From contig OZ316893.1 in the NCBI GenBank assembly GCA_973895155.1, forward strand, positions 20,026,001-20,090,000: a stretch of 64,000 bases of DNA. The letters run 5' to 3'. The first letter of the stretch is position 1. The number at the start of each line of letters is the position of its first letter. Shown piece by piece: positions 39,247-50,891 of this stretch. The notes under the pieces were generated by a model, which saw only the letters and a program-made list of their open reading frames with translations, did no database searches and was not told where the DNA came from. The stretch comes from Marsupella aquatica (Eukaryota > Marchantiophyta). A program made the translations under genes and the position numbers.

Positions 39247-39760
39247 TTAAACCAAAGCCCCGTCTGACTGCATCATGTTGTTGCTCGAAAGTTCATCAAG
39301 ATTATTAATGCCAACATCGTCGAACCCGAGTCCGTAGAGGCAGCTCGTGGACAGGTTGGAATTCAGCAGGGAACCGCACCAGGGAATCCATATCCTTGTC
39401 CCCCGCCTTGTCCATACTTGCATGAACGGAACGCCTTTATCGTTGCATAGCAGCTGGCGCTGCCAACCCATCGGCATGCCCAAGAAAAGAACCGAACCAA
39501 CAAGTGACACCTTTTGCAGACCTTCCGCGATCCCATCTAAAGCTGCATGCAGACAGCGTCCGCTTGACCGCCAGTCTGAAGGCGAAAAACGTGAATACAC
39601 ATTGTTACCTTTTCGAAGGGAGTAAAACAAGACATATAGATGTCCAGCAGCTCCCTAATCATCTACCTTGGTTGGATCGATGCCTAGCTTCTTGAGCTGT
39701 CTTCTCGAGCGACTCGAATGTGTTAAGGAGCCTGCACCGCAAATTTCGAGCAGGCTCCAT
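39247..39760 (-). CDS. Small two-exon protein of unknown family, 140 aa
   Basis: Exon 1 is 39760-39667 and exon 2 is 39575-39247, joined by a 91-bp intron with GT at 39666-39665 and an acceptor CTTCAG ending at 39576. The joint keeps the frame (one base plus two) and yields 140 residues. Exon 1 gives a helical, charged start (LLNTFESLEKTAQEARHRS). Exon 2 gives LDGIAEGLQKVSLVGSVLFL, then a tryptophan-rich stretch (GWQRQLL, QVWTRRGTRIWIPWCGSLL) and an acidic, asparagine-rich tail. I do not recognise the family. The clean intron and matching phases argue for a real gene; upstream exons or a decayed copy are possible. It is the nearest protein gene to the tRNA and lies between the TRM-like and MSL genes. 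Confidence 0.4.
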
Positions 39761-40667
39761 ATATTTACGAGAGCACCACTCCCTCTACCAGTAAATCAAC
39801 TTTGACATCACAGCAGCGATAGATGTCATTTGTTTGAGCAATGATCAACTCAGAAACCACAAGACAATATCATTCCACCATCACCACCAATGGCACCGCC
39901 AATTTCTATCAATCAAGCAGAGAATCTCAGAACGCAAAATGAGACTAGCGCAAATTGGCTCGCTCATCGGAAGGAAGGAAGCACCAAATCGAAAACAGTC
40001 GGAAGAATTACTCTAGTGCAGGAGAGTCCTTGACTACGGTGCTTACTCTGCGTATCGTTGGCGTTTGCAGTATGATGGGTAATTAGATGTGTAGCAAGAG
40101 TCTGCCATCACCACCCCCGATTGGGTTTTGAATATATTGAGGCTTTAATAATCTTTTAAGTATTTTTCATGGCCAATGGCACCTTGTGCCCCGGAGTTAG
40201 AGTAGATGCTAAGGCTTAAATTCTCCAAATGTATTCATGACCCTTAGATTTCCCTAGATTTGAGATTTAAGGAGAACCGTCAAGTTGCGACTATGAAAGG
40301 AAACTGGCTAATGAGACCCTCCAGAAAGGTGGCCAAATTTAGCCGAAAGATATTTATGAGATTAAATTTGGCAGCTAAGGAACCACGCACTTTTCAAAGC
40401 CGGAGGTTGCTTTCCAGCTCTAATTTTGGTACTTTTGGGGATTCAAAAGGCTGTCAAGCGACGTAGAAATAATCATTAGGGCTCATTTCGGCTTTACCGA
40501 ACACACAGAGAGACGTGTTTCAAAGAAGACACAAAAGTATCCACACCGAAGCCGAAGAACACTGATGTCAAGTATTGCACTGCCGGACATGCAAACTGCT
40601 TTTCTGTGTTATGAAAAGTCTTTCGAGGCAAACACAACGAAATTGAGGGGGACACATGTGAGGAACT
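39761..40667. other. Intergenic DNA upstream of the small gene
   Basis: No gene supported. Frames of 60-77 codons at 39834-40016 (+), 40260-40466 (+) and 40494-40727 (-, overlapping the tRNA) are unconvincing. Confidence 0.4.
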
Positions 40668-40671
40668 AAAA
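40668..40671 (-). terminator. Pol III terminator of the tRNA gene
   Basis: On the minus strand TTTT follows the tRNA 3' end by about 15 bases, the usual minimal RNA polymerase III stop signal. Confidence 0.6.
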
Positions 40672-40686
40672 CTCACATACATTAGT

Positions 40687-40759
40687 TGGAGGTGCGGGGT
40701 ATCGATCCCCGTGCCTATCGCATGCAAAGCGATCGCTCTACCATGTGAGCTACACCCCC
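40687..40759 (-). tRNA. tRNA-Ala (anticodon UGC)
   Basis: The 73-nt minus-strand sequence folds as a complete cloverleaf: acceptor GGGGGTG with CACCTCC and discriminator A, D-arm GCTC/GAGC, anticodon stem ATCGC/GCGAT with loop TTTGCAT (anticodon TGC), and T-stem CGGGG/CCCCG. The third acceptor pair is G3:U70, the hallmark alanine identity element. There is no intron and CCA is not encoded, as expected for a nuclear gene. The T-loop reads ATCGATA, so the first loop base is A where T is nearly universal. Confidence 0.93.
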
Positions 40760-40984
40760 GTTCTGGATTTGGAGCCTGGATTTCAATTATGGTTTAGTAA
40801 AAATGTTCATATACAATACAAGAGGAACAATCCCAGAGAGGAGTCGCTGTCGGCTGTGTGCGTTTCTTGTCGACGCAAGTGTTACCAGTATGTCTGTGTC
40901 ATTTGCTGAATTTGTGATCGTTCCCAAAATGACCCCGTGATCATTTGCTGAATTTCAGTTTAATGTTGTGATGGCCCCAAAACG

Positions 40985-41235
40985 ATCCCACACCTTGTTG
41001 TACACCTTTTTGCCGCGACAGTATTGTTACAAAACTGTTCAGTGTCCAAATAGCTTTGGTCCACCTTGTTGTCCACTTTTTGTCGGGACAGTACTGTCCT
41101 AAACTGTATTTTGCCCACACAGCTTTGGTTGTCACATAGCTTTGGTGCGCAAACCTACTTGTTCACTTTATTGTCACAACATTATTGTCATAAACTGTAT
41201 TTTGACCACATAGCTTTGGTTGTCTAACTTTGTAC
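40985..41235. repeat. Three-copy diverged tandem repeat, period about 70-90 bp
   Basis: Units contain CACCTTGTTGTnCACTTTTT, then ACAGTAnTGTnnTAAACTGT and TAGCTTTGGTTGTC. The copies lie near 40992, 41063 and 41155. The interval 41236-41600 after it is very AT-rich, with nothing else recognised. Confidence 0.6.
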
Positions 41236-41600
41236 ATAGTTTCAATTATTCATTCAATAAAAGTGTGATCAAAATTTATTCTTTATTATATTTTTTGAAG
41301 ATTAATGAAATCATAAAATTCCATCATTTTAATAGTCTTATATAAGATATCATGCACATATTTCTTTCTATACACATATGTTGTGGCGGGCTCATAGTAC
41401 ATTATGTTTTGAATATAAATATTTAAAAATTATTAAAAAAACTTACATGTATTGATTGACATACATTACAGTCATGAATATTTTCATACACATAATGATT
41501 TTTTCATGCACATAATGGCCATGGAATTACGATCTAGAGCCTCTAGATCTAGGCTCTTAAAATTAGACTTTATAATAAGATAACTGTAATTGTCAAACAA

Positions 41601-41960
41601 TATAATTGGGTGTAACATTGTGACCACATAACTATGTCACGTACCTGGTTTGAAAAGCGGTACTGTAAAGAGTATAATTGGGTGTAACATTGTGACCACA
41701 TAACTATGGTCGAGGACCTGGTTTGAAACGTGGTACTGCCTAGAAACTGAAAAGCAAACGGTTAAATTGCTACACTCTGCGCTCAATACTACAATTGTAT
41801 GGAAACTTAAAGGTGGTACTGCCCATGTTACTTACTCTGAGCTCAATACTACAAATCCATGGAAAAGTGCTACTGCCCACAAACTGGAGAACTCAATAGC
41901 ACCGGGTTACGATGCTATCCTCTGAGCTCAATACTGCAATGCAATGGAAACGCACACAAT
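41601..41960. repeat. Compound repeat tract: 72-bp doublet plus a three-copy GCTCAATACT unit
   Basis: TATAATTGGGTGTAACATTG with GTGACCACATAACTATG starts at 41601 and again at 41673. Immediately after, GCTCAATACTRCAA followed by an ATGGAAA block recurs at about 41781, 41841 and 41926, interleaved with GGTACTGCC-like boxes. 41961-43126 contains no further gene except the likely 3' untranslated region of the channel gene at its right end. Confidence 0.7.
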
Positions 41961-43126
41961 GTGGTGACAACTGGAAGAAGGTTTCCACTATGTGGGGAGT
42001 ACCACTTGTTAATGAACACATACATTCTTTCGAAACTCTTTGCATCAAAGCATCGTCAATACCATGTGGACTCAGAGTACAGCGTTGTCAGCGAAATTGA
42101 TTGTTGAGAACTCATTTTTGCTGGAAGCATATTTTCAAAGCGAAGACATTTAACTGCCCTCCCAACTATCCAGAAACATGTAATCTCACTCAAATAGAAC
42201 TCAATGGCCTCGCTGAAGTTCGCAGACTTGACTACCAAGTTCGCAGACTTGACTACCGGCGCAGAGCCAGTAGGTGCATGCTTGTGACGCGAGTAGAGCA
42301 AGGTCCGTGTAGATTGTTAGCTATATGACACAAAACTGGTTGGCCTCCTTCCATAAGTTCAAAGATTTTGTTTGGTGACTCGAGGATGCCTTCCAAAAAA
42401 TTCTAGAACAAGATTAGGAAAGTTTTTTTCCCGAACCTAACCAATGGGACAAATTTCATGAGAGTCACAGAAAACTGTCATCCAACAAAAACCACATCTT
42501 ACACCAAGACCGACAATGCATTAGTCCAGAAACAGTGAAGGGCTTAAATAATATAATCCCACCTGCTGGAATTCACAATTGGTGATAATCTTTTCAAAAA
42601 ATATCCTAGTCCTCCCAGACACAATAATCTGGACGGTTCCTGTCCTCTATTCACAGCTCATCATCGTCTCCACACCCCAAAAAATCACCTGCAATGGCAA
42701 GTCTGGTACTTCTCCGAAGGCAGGTAAAACTTCATACACTTGACCTGGAGTATTCCTTAAACATCTCCCAGACGCTTCTCGAGCTCATGGGAACAATTAT
42801 CTACAAAATTGTGCGTCAACGATGAGGCATGCAATTGCAGCCAGTACCATCACATCTGCTGGCCAAATCCTAAACGCCCACAAAAATTGACAGCCAACAG
42901 GACCTTGTGAGGCCAAGTATATCTCAGGATATGTCCTGCCAAGAATTGTTGAATTTCTAAGTCTTGACCTGTACCTGTCAGCTGGCTGATAAATTGTACA
43001 ACTCGTACAACATGTGTAATACTAAATGAGAATATCTGAGGTGCTCAACAGCCTAATGGATTTATGATCCTGCGGAAAGGCAATTGGGATCCTTTTGGTA
43101 AAGAGAGAAACTTGGAACATAGCACC

Positions 43127-46100
43127 CTAAAACTCTTTCCTTTGCGTGATGTGCACTTCTTGAGCGGGCACATGATACTCAATGCCAAGCCCTTCCAAGT
43201 GAAGCTTCATCTCCATAAGCAGCTCTGATCTGCGCTTCACAATCTCTCCCATGTCCTGGTAATTTATGGTATGCTTCAGACCCAATGACAATTTCATCCT
43301 CTCTCCTTCTCCCATCTGCATCACGTTGAGACCAAAATCTGGGCACCAATGATTTGGCTTGCTTTCAATATATCTGCACAACCAGATCGTGGTCAGAGTA
43401 CGGCCGTAGTCATCACTACTTTCAAAGACGATATCCCGTAGGTTCATTTTCCTTTCGTCTCATCCTCTCTGTATTAGACAAATACCTCTCTTCACCAGAA
43501 CATGGTCCATTCAGAAAGATTTCAAAACTTTGAGATTTGTTGGATATGATAACACTTTCTATGTGACAAGGAAAACTGCACATATACCCGGCAACGTAAG
43601 ACACAATAAGTTGAGGCAAGAGAATTCATACTTTCCAATCCTCTCCTTGAAGGCAGCAACTTTGTCCACGGGTGTGCTTGCTTGGACAATAAAGTCAATA
43701 GCGTCGCCCATCTCTGGACTTCGATAGAAATTTTGTATTGGCTTCGTGGCAAGAACCGAGTTGGGAAACCATACTTTAACATTGAAGTCCCCCAGAAATA
43801 CTGTAGTCAAAATGTTCATTTCTTCCACGACCAGCTGCACGTACAGATGAGCAAAAATTATTGTATAAGTGTTTCAGGTCCCTGTGCAAGAGCCGAGGAA
43901 CTATAACAGCACTCCCGCCAAACCAGTACTTTACAGAATGACAATCCTATCCTTTCGCTTTATGAAGCACTACTTCAATGCACTCCGAGATCCATAAGCT
44001 AGGCTCAATGAAGTTTTTTAAAACAAAAATGGGAGAACCAAGCTACCAGCACACACAAGCATGGTGGAGATAGTGAAGCTATCCAATACCTGCATTCCAT
44101 CAACTACACAGCGGTCCCCGACATCGAAAGGATGCATAATAAATAGGAAGACAATAGCCTCAAATGTTGTCTTCAAAGTGTTGCCCCACACCAGTATCAA
44201 CAATAAAACTTGTGAAGACAGAAAGAGAAGTAATTTTGTGGTAGCGATGCCCAGCAACAATAACCAGATGACTATAACAATGACGCCCACCACAACATCT
44301 ATCATTCTGTGAAGTTTGTTCACTGCAGTCTTTGTATCGTTCAGAGAATACGCCAAAGCTCGCCTCTCTTTGTACACATCAACCTGAACAAATCGCAAGA
44401 CACGATTCAGGGTCAGACTCGGTAAGAATTGGGTATATCTACCCGTCTATCGGAGTGATGCAGCTTTATAGCACAACAAACTGCCTTCACTAAAAACTAT
44501 AATCCCTTTCTATTTCAATTAAAACTCAGTCAAATGAAATTTCCTACGCATGTGAGAGTTTGATGTCCCCAGGACACTAAAGTCTCTCGAAGAGCCCAGA
44601 TTAATATATCTGTTCAAGCAGAGTATCTCGGCTATCTGTGGCTCCCAGGCTGTCTGGCTCCCACCACCAGTGGATGGAGAGCTAAACAGGAGGAAAAGGA
44701 TCCGACTAGTGGAGTCCTATAAGGCATCCACCTTCTCCAAGGTTCACATATTCTAGTAATTTGCTTCTATAGAGAGGACAAACCCACCTTTTACTTAAAG
44801 AAATTAAAAAACAACGTCCCCGCAGGCAGGGAGAGCCTAAACACAAACTCCGGCAGTTGCCAGAAAGATTCTCCAAATGCTTCCGGAGTCGGGACTCAGT
44901 TGGAGCCAGATATTAGTTTAGGCAGAGGAGAGTTTTCAGTGAAGGAATTAGGGCTATTCGATGTCCCAACGCCATGTTATCAAGCTATCAAGTCGCAGAT
45001 TTGCCAGTGAAATTAATGTCTCTACTATAGCATATTCCCAACCGCAACTCACAGTTGGAAAAATGGCACTCCTCCTAAGATCGCTGTGGGGATGACCTAC
45101 AACCTCTTCGAAAGATCTACCTCATCTGCGGTAGTCCTAAAGAACAATCCAACCTAGTCCAATCAAACATGCAAACTGGTTCGAGGACGATCTATAGCAT
45201 ATTGGCCAAGTCATGTGCATCGTCATTCACAAAAGTTTGACACAGAAGTTCCGTTAAGAAAACGAAAGTTAATTATCGTAAGTCCGCAAGTGAAGAACTG
45301 GTCTAGGATAGACGCTTGCATGAAGAAGAACTTGCAAAGATTCACGGCTTTTTAGAGAACCGAGAGGTGCTGCTTTGAAGATACGAGATGAAGATGCGAT
45401 GATAATTAGCTTTGCATAGTAACATATTGAAAAAACACATTGATACGTACCACCCACTTCTTCAAAGCTTTCTTTGTCACACGCTTAGTTTCGACGGCTC
45501 CATCGAAATGTCCAAGAGCTTTCTTCGTCTCTTCTTCACGCATGAACCGCAATAAGTCATCTTCCGTGATTACGCTGCACAGAGGAACACACGTCACAGT
45601 CAACCAATCAACTGACGGATGCCTTGTTCTTTCAACCAGCGACCAGGAGCGCAGTGCAGGAAGACCCCAGCGGTCGCCATCGGAAAGCAGAAGAATTTTT
45701 TCGGCCAGAGGGGGGTCACAAACCTTCGGCCTGGTTTTGCCACGTTGTTGAAAATTGCCTTCGCCGCACTCTTCGCTTGCCATTCACTCTGTATTTCTGT
45801 TTCCGCCCCTTCACCTGTGTTTACGGTTTCCTCCAGTGAGTGGGTCAGAGTAGAATTTCTAATAATGTGAATGAGTCTCTTCATGTTCCAGGCCGAGATG
45901 TTGGATATGTCAAGCTTTTGCAAAGTATCCACACTTATCCCTAAATTGAGTTCAGCATGGCTTCCTGTTTGTTTCTTTGTCTTCTCGTCTGCCTGTGGAG
46001 TTCTACCGATCACACCACTTTGGGTACCCAACATCGCACTTCTAGTGTTCACTGACGGCCGGGGAGGTAATCCGCTGGACGCAACACGAGGCAGGTTCCC

Positions 46101-48650
46101 AACTTTGCTTAAACTCGGTCCAGTTGCTCCAGCCTCCCTCAGTCCAGCAATCTCCTCATTCAATTTCTTCTCTTCCTCGGTGTCCTGCTCGTACTCAATC
46201 ATCGGAGGACCCGCCAGAGTCTCCATGATATATTGATTGAACAGGGCTTCCTGAATCCTTTCAAAATAGTTATTTACGTGGAAGGATGATGCAAACACCT
46301 TCACTATAACTGTCTTTAACAGCACAATGAAGGCAGCCACGAGAAAGCAGACCAGAACTTTGGTGATATACCTCACCACTTTGTAATTGCCGTTCACATT
46401 GGGGCCTATGATGAAGTGCCAGGCCAGTAGAGCGAATCCAAGCCAGAGGCAAGTTTGCACACCTTTCCTCAATGCATAGACGAAGTATACCACTTTTTTC
46501 CGGAGCAGAAAGTTCTTTTCAATGATGAATACAAGCACCCAAACAATCCACCCGGAAATCAACCTCCCACAGAACACCACCAATACAAGGAGTGCCCACT
46601 TCCAGAGCAATAGACCGCCTCTATTCATTCTTCTGAGAGTAGGAACCGACAGGACACATACCAGGCCAGCTAGGATGATTAACAGTGCTGACAATTGGAG
46701 CAACCTCCAGATACCTCTCTCTGTCTTGCGATATTTCTCAGGCAAATCCGTGACCTTCAATGGATCCTCCTCTTCCTCCTCCACTTTCTTGAGCTTGTTG
46801 CCCAGCACCTCCGACTTGAAATCCTTGGAGTTTCTCGCCTGTCCAGATTTCATCTTGCTCTCATCAATTACTCCTGAGACTTTCGTGATTTCTGGAGGTT
46901 TAGGCAGATCTGCCAGACGTGACCTTAGTCGAGAATAGGTGGGGCGGACAGCATATTGAGCGGGGGACTTCACTACCTCCCGTTCTCCTGGGCCTCTTGG
47001 GGTTGGGGGAGAAGAAGTTGGTCGAAAGCTACTGTTTTTCCTCCACCTGACCCCTGCAGAGCTCGGAGACTCTAGCCCACCTGCGATATCGTTCTCAGGG
47101 GAGGGGCTCCTGGTAGGTGCTGCCATATTGACAGCCTCCTCCCTACTCGTAGCATACCTTTTGTCTCCCCCTACATTGATCTTCACGTCAGGCGGCTTCA
47201 AATCCGGCGGCAATGAAAGGGAATTCGAGTGATAGTTCATTGACTGGTCTTTCAAGGATTGAACTTTCCATCTCTGAAATTCCTCCTGATTTGGTGACGT
47301 AGGAGCTCCAGGAGCTCCAGCTCTGAGGAAGGTCGGGGCTGAGCTCGTCTCAGATAGATCGAGCTGGACAAGGTCACCGTACGAGCTGTCCTTCACGGCA
47401 GAAACCCTCTCGGGACTAGGACTCGGTGTGGGAGTCAAGTCCTCCGGGAAATCACCGGAAGGTATAGTAGAAAGGTTGCCAGCTTTCCTCAGCTTCGGAA
47501 GGGGGTTCAGCTCCTCCATATCTAGGTCCAGGTCCAAACAGTCGGACCCTGACTCACTCTGCCTCCGCAAGAACCTTGCGATCAATTTCGTGGGAGGGTC
47601 ATCCTCTACGACAGTCCCCAAATCAAAGCTCTTCGATTTCCTTCTCGCTAAATTAGACGAGTTTGGGTTCGAAGGTCCTCCTGATGTCCCCACGAATTCT
47701 ATCCTCGATGATGAGCCCTGTGGTAGCGGCAAATCTTTCCTGAAATCGTAACTACCCTGGCTCTGAATCCCAACGCCATATGCACCCTGGCTCCCTCCTC
47801 CGTCGCTCTCAATCCGAGATAAATTGGTCACGTCAACTGTGGGAGGACGGGGAGGCAACCCCGGATGCCAATTCGTTGCAGTTCCAGCTCTAACTCCAGC
47901 CCCAGCTCCAGGGACAGCTCCAGCTCCGGTAGGGGTGGGTGAAGCACCTGAATCACTACTCACAGTGCTGTGAATACGAAAATGTTCGTCATCGTTGTCT
48001 TCGTCAAAGGAGTCCAGCTCCTCGAGCACTGGTTCGTGCGGAGACGAGGGTGGCTCACTTATTACAAGCTCGGCTGCAGGTTGAGATGACCCGCGGGCAG
48101 GAGCAGGCCCACCTGAGCGGACAACATTCAGGCTCGCGCCATTCGAGGAGGGTCCTGCCCTTGGTGTGGAGGAATCATCAATCCTCACGACCACTTCGTC
48201 GCCACCACGATGAACAAGAATGCTGCTACTCGCTCCAGCAGTTCCTCCGAAAGTGCTACTCCGGTGGAGACTCGAGAATATTCTTCCAGCAGGAGCTGCC
48301 GAGTGTGCACTACAGTCGGCGGTCGGCGGCGGTTGCTCCTCCTCCTCTATCTGCTCGTAATCATATTGGCTGCCTAGCTTCGTGAAAGCCTTCTTTCTAC
48401 TGCTACCGAAGGTCGAGAGCTTTTGCAGACTGATTCGGATCGTCGACGATCCACCCTCTGTCGACTTCTCTGTCGTCGTCAAAGTCGTAGCGGCAGAGCT
48501 GATAGTATCATTACTGCTGCCATTCGTATGGTCGTACGGAGTTAGGGTCCTGCTGATGAAATACGAAGAAGGTGAAGAAGAAACAGAGCTGCTGGCGAAA
48601 TCTCCTTGCGGTTCCATGTGCACTTTTCTATCTGTATACGCTCTCCCCAT
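43127..48650 (-). CDS. MscS-like (MSL) mechanosensitive channel, class II, 1264 aa, five exons
   Basis: Exons inferred from GT-AG sites are 48650-45724, 45574-45451, 44383-44090, 43834-43632 and 43373-43127 (3795 nt, phases consistent). Plant class II MSL features appear in order: an N-terminal region of about 640 residues rich in S, P and G; four membrane segments from about 645 to 760 (WRLLQLSALLIILAGLV onward); LAGPPMIE near 805; AAKAIFNNVAKPG; DDLLRFMREEE; LNDTKTAVNKLH before the last two membrane segments; HPFDVGDRCVVDGMQ with VEEMNILTTVFL; then PNSVL and a C-terminal domain ending QEVHIT. MSL8/10-type relatives are plasma-membrane tension-gated channels that release anions; that role is inferred. 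The N-terminus is several hundred residues longer than in Arabidopsis MSL10. ATG 48650 is chosen; a second Met follows at residue 12. Confidence 0.93.
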
Positions 48651-50666
48651 GCAAGGGAAGGGCCTGAGTACGCGTCGTCCCCAGTAGCCCTTCCCGACGA
48701 TTTTTTAATACTATTTGATCCAATCTGACTTTCCTGCATGAACAGAACGACAGACAACTAGAAGATGGTCACAAAATAATTACGTTCCGATGCACTAGCC
48801 GCAATTTCGCAATACTGTCAAGGTTCCCCGTATACGGGCTCAACTACAATCCCATCTCCATGTAGACAAAGGAGTTTTCAGGGCAGGTATTGCACTGCGT
48901 TAAGTAAAATGAGCACCGCACACTTACTCGAGGAATTGTAAATTGGCTCATACTGTGGAGCGGCGTTTGTTAGAATCGTTTGTTCTAGCTCCCCGACTAG
49001 AATGAGACCAAGAGGATGGAAGCTCTTTAACGTGCTGGGCGTGCAGAACAGGAAAACACAGGAAAATGCTTTTCGAAGAAAGGAAGAGTAGCGTCATCGT
49101 TTGCCGATCTAACATTCGTCAGAATGTCTGATCAACATGCAACATATGCGAGCGTAGTGCAGACCTGGCGGCTTTCACTAGTCCATGCAGCCCAATATGG
49201 AGAACCCACTGTAACAGTCACCAGTGTGCAACTAAGAACGCTATTTTCAGAATGTTATCTCGTTTGGTTCATGCTATCGAAACGTCTGATCGAATTCTGT
49301 CATGCCAAAGATCACCTACGAATTCGACATCTGTGAAATTGAGCGTTTGATTCCTGGATCTTTCACTACAAATCTACCGCAGAAGTGCAACAATGATGAA
49401 AATGTTTACCACATACAAACCAGTTACCTGTAGTCCAATGGCGCTAATCTATGAATCGCGTTTAGAATGGCTCTAATCCAAGAATCGCGTTTAGAACTGA
49501 ACATCCGTGTCCCGACTTTATTACTCACCTCGAAACACCTCGAAAGGTATCCCCTGTCTATCAGTGCAGTACTCGCAGCTGAAGGACGTCCACCTCGTTG
49601 TTCTCTCTCTTGCAATGCAGAAAATTTCTTCTTCCACTGCTGCTGTTCAAATGGAAGAATTCTTACACCACATTTGCGCTCCTTCTTGTTTTGCAGATTT
49701 CCCTAACGCTTTCTAACTTCTTTCAATGTGGGGCCGGAAGGTCTGGAATCGCTAATAAATACAACATGTGCAATGCTTTCTTGAGCGGATGAGTATTGTA
49801 ACGAACACCGGTCTGCTGCGTCTTCGAAACCCGGATTCTTGCTCACCACCTCGCCGACTTTACTCTTTCAAACCGAGAACAAATCTCGGTGCAATGCCTA
49901 CTCCCTCCCAAGTTGACAGCAAATGCCCAACTTATACGACTGGCTTGTCGACGACATTCGTCCGACTCTACGAGTCCTGGCTGTGCCTCGTTCTCCCCGC
50001 TCCAGCTCGTTTTCCTACTCGGGGTATCACTGTCGACAGTTGTGACTGGTAATGCTGCGGTTCCATCATTTCCTTCAATCGGCAGCAATCCACCTGGATA
50101 GGTGTCCACCAAACCCACACATCGGCGTCTCTGTCTGCCCTCACGGGCCAGGAACGGACGATTCTCCTCTGTGGCAATCAGCGGCAATCACGGCTCGCCG
50201 TGTCTCCATTCCAATTCCCTTTCAAAGTCTCACACACACATCTGCAGGTCACGGGACAAAATCATCGTCGTCATCATGCCATTTGTCTGAAAATCGAATT
50301 AGTGATGGGTGATTTTGGAAAGAGAGGAAGAAGACGCCAAAACGGCGGAGACTTGAGTAATTGAATCGGAGGCTGATTGATGAGAGACAGAAGCTCCATT
50401 TCTCGTTGAATCGGATTGGAGCCATAGGGCGGCGTAAGAAATGGACAAATGGTGAATTCCTTTCCGACCAGAATGACAATTCGTTCAATCATATGTCACC
50501 ACGGTGACACCACGCCATACTATCCGGCACCAACGTTGTGCATTGCATGTGAAATATGACTGCTGCCCAGTATGGACGTTGTGAACTGTAAAGAAGATTT
50601 TGGGTGTGGGTGCCTGTACATTCTATATAGGCACGCGTAAGGTAACACTTTGCTGGAACCAAACAG
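48651..50666. promoter_or_regulatory. Upstream region of the MSL gene
   Basis: The part next to 48650 is expected to hold the 5' leader and promoter of the minus-strand channel gene. GC-richer DNA at 49.8-50.3 kb has overlapping frames on both strands (49843-50187 -, 49889-50101 +) that match nothing known and may be leader exon or chance. No transcription start can be placed. Confidence 0.3.
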
Positions 50667-50891
50667 ACTTTTTTCTCTGTGTATTTTTGAGTGCATGGAT
50701 TTTCAATTAGGCATCCCTTCTTTTGAAACAAACGAAAAATAAATTTTTGAGTGCAGTTTTGAGTGCACATACACTTTTTCTCTGTGTATTTTGGAGTGCA
50801 TTGATATTGAACTAAACATCCCTTGTTTTGAAAAAAAAACTAAACTAAATTTTTGAGTGCATTGATTTTCAATTAAGCATCCCTTCTTTTG
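50667..50891. repeat. Three-copy tandem repeat, about 80-105 bp units
   Basis: Units run TTTTTCTCTGTGTATTTT, then GAGTGCATTGAT and TTCAATTA-like, then CATCCCTTCTTTTGAA. They start near 50668 and 50774, with a shortened third copy from about 50850 to 50891. Overlapping minus frames (50489-50770, 50703-50954) repeat the same peptide because of this. Confidence 0.75.

Noticed and set aside
45440-48385. Plus-strand ORFs inside the MSL gene (for example 45440-45751, 45871-46236, 46522-46938, 47939-48385)
   Set aside because: They are antisense shadows of the clearly conserved channel exon and encode no recognisable motifs.
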